Shown here: in pieces, positions 57,543 to 64,000 of the stretch
Position numbering within the stretch: position 1 is the first letter of the stretch
Layout: every line of letters begins with the position of its first letter
Source: Luteirhabdus salina
Lineage (GTDB): Bacteria; Bacteroidota; Bacteroidia; Flavobacteriales; Flavobacteriaceae
Direction of reading: 5' to 3'
Assembly (NCBI GenBank): GCA_025384855.1
Contig: JALAHT010000001.1
Location: forward strand, 1,121,064-1,185,063
Length of the DNA stretch: 64,000 bases
Program-made: the position numbers and the translations under genes
The notes under the pieces: generated by a model
Seen by the model: only the letters and a program-made list of their open reading frames with translations
The model's database searches: none
Told to the model about the DNA's origin: nothing

Positions 57543-57905
57543 ATGACAACTCAAGAAATTGCCAACAACTTAGTAGAATGGTGTAATAGCGGACAAGAAG
57601 CACGCTGTTACCAAGAATTGTACAGTCCGAATATCGTCAGTATTGAGCCGGGAGGAGAAAATCCCGTTGCAAACGGGATGGACGAACTGGCCAAAAAAGG
57701 GGAATGGTGGGAAGAGAATTTCGAAGTACATAGCACTAAGACCAGCGGTCCTATCGTAGCCGATAACTGGTTTAGCGTTCGTCATGAAATGGATACTACC
57801 CATAAACCTAGCGGTCAGCGTAGTCAGATGGCTGAAATAGGTATCTATCAGGTGAAGGATGGTAAAATCGTGAAGGAACAGTTTTTCTACGATTCCGAAG
57901 AATAA
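57543..57905 (+). CDS. SnoaL-like (NTF2-fold) protein
   Basis: A 120-residue protein of the SnoaL-like fold: A-N-N-L-V-E-W-C-N-S-G near residues 8-18, L-Y-S-P-N-I-V-S-I-E-P near 28-38, and the ending I-G-I-Y-Q-V-K-D-G-K-I-V-K-E-Q-F-F-Y with typical strand pairs. Such proteins are often small isomerases or stress-related binding proteins of unknown ligand. The ATG at 57543 is preferred over an in-frame TTG at 57528. The stop is four bases before the convergent thioesterase gene. Confidence 0.82.
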   Translation: MTTQEIANNLVEWCNSGQEARCYQELYSPNIVSIEPGGENPVANGMDELAKKGEWWEENFEVHSTKTSGPIVADNWFSVRHEMDTTHKPSGQRSQMAEIGIYQVKDGKIVKEQFFYDSEE

Positions 57906-57908
57906 GGC

Positions 57909-58388
57909 TTATTCCGACAAATCTTCTGGGAACTGCCCGTGTTTGCGGGTGTCTTCTTTTGTCAAGGTTTTAAAGTCCTCCGTTTTCTCTATATGGTCCA
58001 GAAAATCGAACAGTTCTTCTGGAAGCGGCACCAACTTGCGCTTTTCTAAATCGATCCAAGCGCCTAGCATTTCGCAGCGACCCACATTTTTACCCTTTTG
58101 GTTGTAGAAATTATGGCGAAACTCAAAGAAGGTACCTTCCTCCGACAGCCCTTTCAATTCGATGGAAACACGAATGGGTGCTCCTGGAAATACTTCCTTG
58201 AAGTAATACATACGCTCATACAGGGCTACCGGCCCAAGGTTCATTTCGGCCAAATGTCGTTGTCCGAAGCCTTTATCGCTAAAAAAGCTCATTCGGGTAT
58301 GGCTCATATAATCAATATAGGCACTATTGCGTAAATGTCGGTTGGCATCTACATCGTCCCAACGGATTTCAAATTCTTTCAGATACAT
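57909..58388 (-). CDS. acyl-CoA thioesterase, 4HBT hotdog family
   Basis: A 159-residue hotdog-fold protein: E-I-R-W-D-D-V-D-A-N-R-H-L-R-N-S-A-Y near residues 7-24 carries the catalytic-type Asp and the R-H-x-x-N pattern of 4-hydroxybenzoyl-CoA thioesterase-like enzymes. It is expected to hydrolyse acyl-CoA esters; chain length is unknown. It is the last gene of a minus-strand operon with a hydrolase and a TetR regulator, and its start overlaps the hydrolase end by 20 bases. Confidence 0.85.
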   Translation of the reverse strand: MYLKEFEIRWDDVDANRHLRNSAYIDYMSHTRMSFFSDKGFGQRHLAEMNLGPVALYERMYYFKEVFPGAPIRVSIELKGLSEEGTFFEFRHNFYNQKGKNVGRCEMLGAWIDLEKRKLVPLPEELFDFLDHIEKTEDFKTLTKEDTRKHGQFPEDLSE

Positions 58389-59235
58389 AGCTTTCTTTTA
58401 TTTTGGTCGACGTAAGGTAGTCGAATATTTTGGTTAAGGTTTCTTCTTCTGTCAAATTATGGTCTTGCCCCTCGGTAAAGAAGGTTTCAATATTTTCTTG
58501 GTTTTGAACTGCCTGCTGAATCGGGGCAAAAGGCGTTACCATATCACTCTTTTCATGAATTACGAGTGTAGGAGCCTGAACGATTTCAAAGAATTTTTTC
58601 ATCGTTATTTCTTCCGCAGGAAGCTTTAAAATAGGTTCGATCTTCTTGTGAAGGTTTGTCATAGTTCTATCGGAAAGACTCAGTAGCTCCTGAAAATAAT
58701 CGAAAATAGCCTGCATTCCTTCAGGTGCGCCCATAATGACATATCGGTTTACATCAATTTCCGGATTTTCTAGATAGGTATAAGCCGTTACCAGACTTCC
58801 CAAGGAATGCGCGATAAGACAATCCACGCTTCCAATTTCCTCAAGAGCCAATGCAACCGCCTGTCGATACATTTCCAAATTCAATTGGTTTCCGGGTGAA
58901 AAGCCATGTGCCGGCGCATCGATGGAGTATAAGGTGTATTCTTCTGGATCTAATTCTGCTAGATAGGGCTGCCAGCGTTTGGAGTGACTTTTCCACCCAT
59001 GCAGAAATAAAATATTTTTTGGGCCATGACCCCAGGAATGTAAGGCTACCGGACTATCCGGTACTTCCAGAAATTGGGTGTCGGCTGTTTCAACAAACTG
59101 TTTGCCGGCTTCCGATAGCGGCGTTCGTTTCACATAACACAATATTTTGAACGCATGCTCGCGACTTAGTTTTGGAAATAATGGAGCGGTAAGGTTCAAA
59201 TAGCTTCCTAATATTTTGGGTATCATCTTCTTCAT
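58369..59235 (-). CDS. alpha/beta hydrolase
   Basis: A 288-residue alpha/beta hydrolase. The oxyanion segment is L-F-L-H-G-W-K-S-H near residues 72-80, the nucleophile Ser is in A-H-S-L-G-S near 142-147, the acid lies in S-D-M-V-T-P near 232-237, and the His is in G-Q-D-H-N-L near 259-264. Lipase or esterase activity is likely, substrate unknown. It lies between a TetR regulator (four-base overlap) and a thioesterase (20-base overlap), a set that suggests fatty-acyl or xenobiotic ester handling controlled by the regulator. Confidence 0.85.
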   Translation of the reverse strand: MKKMIPKILGSYLNLTAPLFPKLSREHAFKILCYVKRTPLSEAGKQFVETADTQFLEVPDSPVALHSWGHGPKNILFLHGWKSHSKRWQPYLAELDPEEYTLYSIDAPAHGFSPGNQLNLEMYRQAVALALEEIGSVDCLIAHSLGSLVTAYTYLENPEIDVNRYVIMGAPEGMQAIFDYFQELLSLSDRTMTNLHKKIEPILKLPAEEITMKKFFEIVQAPTLVIHEKSDMVTPFAPIQQAVQNQENIETFFTEGQDHNLTEEETLTKIFDYLTSTKIKESYVSERI

Positions 59236-59843
59236 ACAATCTCACTTCTTTTTTCTATTGAAATAGAATCGACTACGCTTCTTAAATGCTGAACAGACTG
59301 TTGAATGGCGCTTTCATTTTGTTCCAAACGGCTCATCATAATGCCACCTTCCAAGGAACCGATGATGATAGTCGTAAAATAGGCGCTATCGACATCCTGT
59401 AGCACTTGACCATTCTTAATTCCATTTTCGATAAGCTTGGTTACCGATTGCCGTAACTCCTTTAAAATGATCATGGCCTGTTTCCGTAGGATTGGATTGC
59501 TATCGTCGGCTTCAACCGCTACGTTCATTAAAGGGCAACCCCCTTCATATAAAGGCGAATGCATATAGTTTTCAAAATAAGAAAACACTGCTTCAAATTT
59601 TTCTTGAAAGGTATTAGCGGCTCGTATTGATGCTCCTAATTCTTCAAACATAATAGTAGATAATCTACTAAGCGCTGCCGTTTCCAATTCCTGCTTATTG
59701 TTGAAATGGCGATAGATAGCTCCTTTGGTAAAGCCTGTCGCCTTAGTGATATCACTTAACGAAGTAGCCTTGTACCCTTGGGTGTTGAAGAGGTTTGCAC
59801 TCTCTTCTAAAATAGTATTTTTGGTCGCTTCAGCATCTCGCAT
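59232..59843 (-). CDS. TetR/AcrR family transcriptional regulator
   Basis: A 203-residue repressor. The N-terminal helix-turn-helix is K-A-T-S-L-S-D-I-T-K-A-T-G-F-T-K-G-A near residues 24-41, followed by I-Y-R-H-F-N-N-K-Q-E-L near 42-52. The C-terminal part is helical with a Cys in G-G-C-P-L-M-N near 101, typical of the family with a TetR_C-like domain. The gene lies first in a minus-strand operon with a hydrolase and a thioesterase. A perfect palindrome (59851-59868) lies eight bases upstream of its start, which is the likely operator. Confidence 0.9.
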   Translation of the reverse strand: MRDAEATKNTILEESANLFNTQGYKATSLSDITKATGFTKGAIYRHFNNKQELETAALSRLSTIMFEELGASIRAANTFQEKFEAVFSYFENYMHSPLYEGGCPLMNVAVEADDSNPILRKQAMIILKELRQSVTKLIENGIKNGQVLQDVDSAYFTTIIIGSLEGGIMMSRLEQNESAIQQSVQHLRSVVDSISIEKRSEIV

Positions 59844-59850
59844 AAAACAA

Positions 59851-59868
59851 AGATACCAATCGGTATCT
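59851..59868. promoter_or_regulatory. probable operator of the TetR regulator
   Basis: AGATACC-AATC-GGTATCT is a perfect inverted repeat with seven-base arms and a four-base spacer, eight bases upstream of the TetR start and 45 bases from the divergent gene. Length and symmetry fit TetR-type operators. It probably mediates autoregulation and may also affect the divergent hydrolase. Confidence 0.65.
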
Positions 59869-59888
59869 AAGTATCCAATCCTTTTACA

Positions 59889-59896
59889 TAATTTTG
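59889..59896 (+). promoter_or_regulatory. -7 box for the YheT-like gene
   Basis: TAATTTTG matches TAnnTTTG exactly, 17 bases upstream of the ATG at 59914 and 20 bases from the TetR-type palindrome. Confidence 0.45.
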
Positions 59897-59913
59897 GCTT
59901 TTGAATTTTCTCT

Positions 59914-60873
59914 ATGCCATTAATTCAATCTACATATCGACCAAAAGGATTATTTAAATCAGGTCATTTTTCTACCATATATTCCGCAAAACTGCGTCCG
60001 AAGCCTGAGGTCGAGCAACATCGTGAACGAGTAACCTTAGCCGATGGCGATTTTTTGGACCTTGATTTTTCGTATTCCAATAAGCCTTCAACAAAAATTG
60101 CGATTCTATTGCACGGGTTAGAAGGTAATGCGCAGCGCACCTACATGCGGGGACAAGCAAAGGCATTGGTTGAGGCAGGTTGGGATGCCTGCGCGTTCAA
60201 TTTTAGAGGATGTAGCGGTGAAACAAATACTAGATACGAATCCTATAACGCGGGAAAAACGGAAGATCTGGAAGCGGTGGTAACCTATCTTTTGGGAAAG
60301 GATACATACGATTCTATTGGATTGATAGGATTTAGCCTAGGCGGGAATATGGTGTTGAAATATCTGGGAGAACGAAGGGATGTTCCTAAGGAAATCAAGC
60401 GAGCGGTAGCGATTTCCACGCCCTTAGATTTAAAAGAAACATTGGAGCAGTTAGAGACGTTCCATAATATTATTTACAGATCGACCTTTCTGCTAAACCT
60501 ACGAAAGAAATACAAGCAGAAAATGAATCACTTCCCAGCGGAAATGACAAAAGCTGAACTAAAACAAATTCGTTCGCTATTGGATTTCGATAATCTGTAT
60601 ACGGCACCGGCGCATGGCTTCAACGATGCTTCGGATTATTATGAAAAAAGCAGTTCTGGGCAGTTTTTGCCGCATATTTCAATTCCTGTCCTACTATTGA
60701 ACGCAGAAAATGATTCCTTCCTTTCAGAAGAAAGTTACCCCTTCACCTTAGCGGAAAAATCTTCAAACCTATATTTTGAGTATGCAAAATATGGTGGACA
60801 TGTAGGTTTTCATGAAATTAATGCACGCTATTATTCCGAAAAAAGGGCTGTAGCATTTTTGGAGAGCAACTAG
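59914..60873 (+). CDS. YheT family alpha/beta hydrolase
   Basis: A 319-residue hydrolase of the YheT/ABHD1-3 group. Features in order: Y-R-P-K-G-L-F-K-S-G-H near the start, D-G-D-F-L-D-L-D near 43-50, L-L-H-G-L-E-G near 67-73, the N-F-R-G-C-S-G-E segment near 96-103, the nucleophile in G-F-S-L-G-G near 143-148, and the His in G-G-H-V-G-F near 299-304. Substrate unknown; ester or lipid hydrolysis is likely. It is divergent from the TetR gene, and both share a 70-base control region. Confidence 0.9.
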   Translation: MPLIQSTYRPKGLFKSGHFSTIYSAKLRPKPEVEQHRERVTLADGDFLDLDFSYSNKPSTKIAILLHGLEGNAQRTYMRGQAKALVEAGWDACAFNFRGCSGETNTRYESYNAGKTEDLEAVVTYLLGKDTYDSIGLIGFSLGGNMVLKYLGERRDVPKEIKRAVAISTPLDLKETLEQLETFHNIIYRSTFLLNLRKKYKQKMNHFPAEMTKAELKQIRSLLDFDNLYTAPAHGFNDASDYYEKSSSGQFLPHISIPVLLLNAENDSFLSEESYPFTLAEKSSNLYFEYAKYGGHVGFHEINARYYSEKRAVAFLESN

Positions 60874-60875
60874 TT

Positions 60876-62489
60876 CTAACGAATTACGATTTTATTGCTG
60901 TAGCGCTGACCACCTGTTTTGATTTGATATACGTAATGGCCATACGAAAGTTTTGTGCCCACACTCGTTTTTACATTAATGGTATGGGTACCGGCCGAAA
61001 GCAATTCGTTTTTTAGCATTCCGACCTCACGGCCCATAATATCGAAAAGCTTCACTTCCACGAAAGCACCGTTCTGTAAGGTGAGTTCAATATAGGAGTT
61101 TTCGTTGCGATAAAAAGGCACATGTTTGAATCTTGAAATCGTACCAAATAATTCATTTGAAAGCGGTGCACAGGACATGCCGGTAGGCAGCGCATCATAG
61201 CTATCACTGAGTAGCATATCTTCAATGACTGAAGCATCTAAGCAGAACCAATCCGTGAGCACCGAAGCGTATACATTTCTAAAGTCGGTTGAAGGAATAA
61301 GATTATCATTGTTATCCCATTCATTCAAATCGGGGTGCTCACCAACGAAACCACTACCATTTAAGCCTTCTCCAAACAGCATTACAGGAGAAGCCGCCCC
61401 GTGATCGGTACCATCAGAACCATTTTCGTAAGGTCTTCTTCCAAACTCTGAAATGGTCATGCCCAATACCTTATCATCATGATCTGTCACCGCCAAATCG
61501 TTAAAGAAATGATTCATCGATTCTGAAAGGTCGGTCAATAGTGTTTGGTGGTCTGCTAACTGATTCGCATGGGTATCGAAACCATCCAAGGTAACCATAT
61601 AAACTTTTGTACCTAAACCACCTTTAATCATTCTAGCGACGATTGCCAATTGCTGTGCAAGATCGGCATTGGAATAGGGAGCATCGTTTGTGGCCGAATC
61701 GTAGGCATCGCTAATAACTCCCGCATAGGTGAAAGTTGTGTTGGCGGTGGCCCGCATAAACAGCAGCTTATCGCCGTACACGCATTCTGGAAGGTTTGTA
61801 ACATCGTGAATAGTACCATTCTCCGCTACATTGGCAAGCTGGGCAGGATTTGCAACCGCAAAAGCATAACTGGATTCTGTTCCTTCAAAGGTGAGGTTGC
61901 CAATACTTCCTATTTGTACTGCTGGCGGCGTTTCAGGCGGATTGATGATATAGTCGGGATACAACTCTTCAAAATAGCGTCCCCACCATCCAGTTGGTTC
62001 AAAATAGGTGTCGGCTGCCGAGGCCCAAATATCGGATGATCGAAAATGGGAAAGATTCTGTTCCGGATAACCTACGCCGTGCACCACCTTCATCTTTCCA
62101 TCTCCCCACATGGTTTCCATAGCGGTCAAATAATCAGGAATCCCGAAATCAGCATCTAGATTAATCAAGTCATTTTCCTGATGGCGAATGGTGGGCCGTA
62201 AGTTAGCGTAGGTAGCATAATCGTAGATAGGAACTATGGTATTTAGCCCATCATTTCCACCTTTTAGACGAATAATGACCAAAATTCGGTCGTTTTCGCT
62301 TTGCGAGAGCGCCACCGAAAGCGGTGAAGGTCTATTTGCCGTGATATTGCTTCCTGCCAACATCATACTTCCGGTTCCTGCAAGACCCAAGGCTTGAAGG
62401 AAAGATCGTCGGTTCCAGAGCGTATGTTCACGATCATGGTGTTTTTCGTGTTTTGCTTTGTTGGGTGAAAAATGATGGTCGTTACACAT
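60876..62489 (-). CDS. DUF1501 protein with Tat-like signal and type IX secretion sorting domain
   Basis: A 537-residue protein of the DUF1501 family (sulfatase/alkaline-phosphatase-like fold). The N-terminus has a twin-arginine motif N-R-R-S-F-L-Q-A-L-G at 26-35 followed by a hydrophobic stretch, so export by Tat is plausible. Core features include R-L-K-G-G-N-D-G-L-N-T near 72-82, S-E-F-G-R-R-P near 348-354, and D-H-G-A-A-S near 363-368. Residues about 460-537 form a type IX secretion C-terminal domain (V-K-L-F-D-I-M-G-R-E-V, G-T-H-T-I-N-V, G-H-Y-V-Y-Q-I, K-I-V-I-R). It lies just downstream of DUF1800; the two families usually occur as pairs, function unknown. Confidence 0.88.
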   Translation of the reverse strand: MCNDHHFSPNKAKHEKHHDREHTLWNRRSFLQALGLAGTGSMMLAGSNITANRPSPLSVALSQSENDRILVIIRLKGGNDGLNTIVPIYDYATYANLRPTIRHQENDLINLDADFGIPDYLTAMETMWGDGKMKVVHGVGYPEQNLSHFRSSDIWASAADTYFEPTGWWGRYFEELYPDYIINPPETPPAVQIGSIGNLTFEGTESSYAFAVANPAQLANVAENGTIHDVTNLPECVYGDKLLFMRATANTTFTYAGVISDAYDSATNDAPYSNADLAQQLAIVARMIKGGLGTKVYMVTLDGFDTHANQLADHQTLLTDLSESMNHFFNDLAVTDHDDKVLGMTISEFGRRPYENGSDGTDHGAASPVMLFGEGLNGSGFVGEHPDLNEWDNNDNLIPSTDFRNVYASVLTDWFCLDASVIEDMLLSDSYDALPTGMSCAPLSNELFGTISRFKHVPFYRNENSYIELTLQNGAFVEVKLFDIMGREVGMLKNELLSAGTHTINVKTSVGTKLSYGHYVYQIKTGGQRYSNKIVIR

Positions 62490-62495
62490 AGCACT

Positions 62496-63971
62496 TTATT
62501 TAAGTTGAAATTCGGGCATTCTAGCAATATGATTCAGCAACAGCAATACCTGATATGGGGCGGAATCCCAATTCAGGTTCCAGAGTCCTTCGTCATAATA
62601 ATTTTGAGGCACTTCCCATTTAAAAATATCGATAGCGGTATCATAATCGGTAACGGTCCATAAGCCTTTACTCGTTAAATAATCAATTATGACTTGAGTG
62701 ATGTAGGCCGGATCGTTGCTATTGTTGGTAAGGTCGATAGCAAAATCGCGGAAATTGTTTTCATATCCTTGGTCGAAGAGGTAAAAGTGATAGATTTCCA
62801 TCAATTGCCATCGTCCCGTAAGGGTTGAAGTATTAATCCATGTTTCATCGCGCTGCCAACCTGAAACATCAGGCGGATCAAAAATTTCCTGTCCCATCAA
62901 TCCAGCATAATATAATACCGATTCCATGACCGTATTATCGTAAAAGAAACCAGTCTCATTGATATAGTTGAAGATGACATCAAATGGACTTTTCACGATG
63001 ACACCTAAGGCTTTTTCGTCGAAAAAATGTTCGCTTTTGAACAATTGCTTTAGCATGGGAACCATTTCAAAATCGTTGGCAAGCAGTGTATCTGCCAAAG
63101 GTTGAATGATGTTCTGCTCGATGTCGGAATCCACAGAGGGACTCACAAAGAAGCGATATAATTTTTCACATATAAAATAGGCAGCTTGGTTTCCGCGTTC
63201 CTGAAACAAAATATCGATGACGTCATTATAATTCCAATTTCCAGTTTGCCCAAAGATTGTCTTATCGCCATCATCGAAAGTAGAAGCATCAAAAGTAATA
63301 GGTGCACCTGGCTCTGCCCAATGATTATAACCAGTAAGCGCTCTGGCGGTTTCCGTAATGTCGGTTTCGGTGTAGCCGTTCCCTTCACCTAAGGTAAAAA
63401 GCTCAAACAGCTCGCGAGCATAATTCTCGTTGGGGTTGAAATTGGTATTTTCAAACCCATTCAAATACAGAAGCATAGCAGGCGTTAGGCCGATTTCCCG
63501 AACGAATTCTCTAAAATTCCCTACTGAAAATTCCTGAAGCTTGCTGTAATACTGAAAAAGATACGGCGCATAAAAGTAAGTTTCCAATTCGGTTACAAAA
63601 TGGTTCGACCAAAAACTGGCAAGTCGGCCCCTTATATTTTGGGTAAGGGTTTCATTTCCTGCAAGAATGCGAAAATCAAAAACAAACTGGTTGTTCTCTG
63701 TTTCAAAATCGTTGAAGTCGCTTACCGCCCAATATCCCCAACTCGGTGTAGGCGTAGTAGGCAGGGTGGCAGCGGTATCGACCAATTGATCGATGAAATC
63801 GGAAGGCGATAAGGCCAAAGCGGCGTCTACATCGACTTGCGATGCTCCAAACCCCAATCTTCTATGGGTGTGTTCCACTTTTTGGGTGCTCCAGGGATTG
63901 TCGGCATCAGGAACATAAGGAGCTAAGGTTGAGGTGTTACAGGAAAGGTTTGTACTAGTTTCCATAGGCAT
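62496..63971 (-). CDS. DUF1800 protein
   Basis: A 491-residue protein of the DUF1800 family. Conserved features: H-T-H-R-R-L-G-F-G-A-S near residues 34-44, R-L-A-S-F-W-S-N-H-F near 111-120, N-E-N-Y-A-R-E-L-F-E-L-F-T-L-G-E-G near 184-200, R-A-L-T-G-Y-N near 209-215, and P-P-D-V-S-G-W near 363-369. The in-frame stop shortly upstream of ATG 63971 shows that the start is complete; ATG 63965 is an alternative. No signal peptide is evident, which is odd for a partner of an exported DUF1501 protein. The DUF1501 start lies six bases downstream. Function unknown. Confidence 0.85.
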   Translation of the reverse strand: MPMETSTNLSCNTSTLAPYVPDADNPWSTQKVEHTHRRLGFGASQVDVDAALALSPSDFIDQLVDTAATLPTTPTPSWGYWAVSDFNDFETENNQFVFDFRILAGNETLTQNIRGRLASFWSNHFVTELETYFYAPYLFQYYSKLQEFSVGNFREFVREIGLTPAMLLYLNGFENTNFNPNENYARELFELFTLGEGNGYTETDITETARALTGYNHWAEPGAPITFDASTFDDGDKTIFGQTGNWNYNDVIDILFQERGNQAAYFICEKLYRFFVSPSVDSDIEQNIIQPLADTLLANDFEMVPMLKQLFKSEHFFDEKALGVIVKSPFDVIFNYINETGFFYDNTVMESVLYYAGLMGQEIFDPPDVSGWQRDETWINTSTLTGRWQLMEIYHFYLFDQGYENNFRDFAIDLTNNSNDPAYITQVIIDYLTSKGLWTVTDYDTAIDIFKWEVPQNYYDEGLWNLNWDSAPYQVLLLLNHIARMPEFQLK

Positions 63972-64000
63972 GGTTTTCAGCGGCTAATGACTAAAAATAC

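Noticed and set aside
1-64000. tRNA, rRNA, riboswitch, prophage, insertion sequence or replication origin
   Set aside because: Reading the intergenic regions gave no cloverleaf, rRNA-like, transposase, integrase or DnaA-box cluster that I could support.

Overview
The window reads as a chromosomal segment of a marine-type member of the Flavobacteriaceae (Bacteroidota). Support comes from TAnnTTTG-type -7 promoter boxes, the almost complete lack of Shine-Dalgarno sequences, many SCC/SC-type lipoprotein signals, a type IX secretion C-terminal sorting domain, a full bat (aerotolerance) operon, DUF6268, DUF1501 and DUF1800 proteins, and ileS next to a cysteine-poor DksA relative. No rRNA, tRNA, prophage, CRISPR array or insertion sequence was recognised. 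Genes are densely packed and no gene-free stretch exceeds about 300 bases.

Layout. 1-6.3 kb: the 3' end of a BNR/sortilin-type hydrolase gene, a HemJ-like membrane protein, a three-gene minus-strand operon (isoaspartyl peptidase, small membrane protein, ABM monooxygenase), a CAP lipoprotein, then 3-hydroxyanthranilate dioxygenase and an ALDH7-type dehydrogenase. 6.3-11.3 kb: a phosphatase, a zinc-ribbon membrane protein, a GIY-YIG gene, an SPFH-GYF protein and an AlbA_2 protein, all on the minus strand and interspersed with three different dispersed repeat families plus a 13-bp tandem array. 11.3-13.6 kb: an SDR and two secreted proteins. 13.9-23.0 kb: moxR, DUF58, a membrane protein, batA, batB, batC, batD and batE, a complete envelope-stress or aerotolerance operon. 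23.1-25.8 kb: a small protein, beta-carbonic anhydrase and a SulP transporter, likely a bicarbonate uptake unit. 25.9-33.4 kb: CvpA, a CREST-type ceramidase-like membrane protein, pheS with two small companions, gpsA, a lipoprotein with an internal duplication, and the nadD-gmk-yicC operon. 33.5-40.2 kb: metG, an AT-rich secreted protein, an HDAC-like deacetylase, several very small proteins, a short SSB, a GNAT enzyme and a lipoprotein acetolactate decarboxylase.

40.3-44.1 kb holds what I consider the most interesting block: two RimK-type ATP-grasp glutamate ligases flanking a retropepsin-like RimB protease, followed by an M14-type aspartoacylase/desuccinylase and 5-formyl-THF cyclo-ligase, closely packed or overlapping. 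This looks like a writer/eraser system for glutamyl (or other amino-acyl) amide tails. 44.1-57.9 kb: a CD225-DUF2752 pair, a soluble histidine kinase with a CheY-like regulator, lspA, a DksA-like protein, ileS, DUF6268, a NUMOD4 protein overlapping a zinc-ribbon gene, a CBS protein, an M28 peptidase fused to a multi-spanning membrane domain, an epimerase and a SnoaL-like protein. 57.9-64 kb: a thioesterase, lipase-like hydrolase and TetR operon with a perfect palindromic operator, a YheT-like hydrolase, and a DUF1800-DUF1501 pair linked to type IX secretion.

Functions are calls from sequence motifs and family knowledge without any database search. Where the longest open frame starts upstream of the likely start codon, the preferred start is given and the reason stated.
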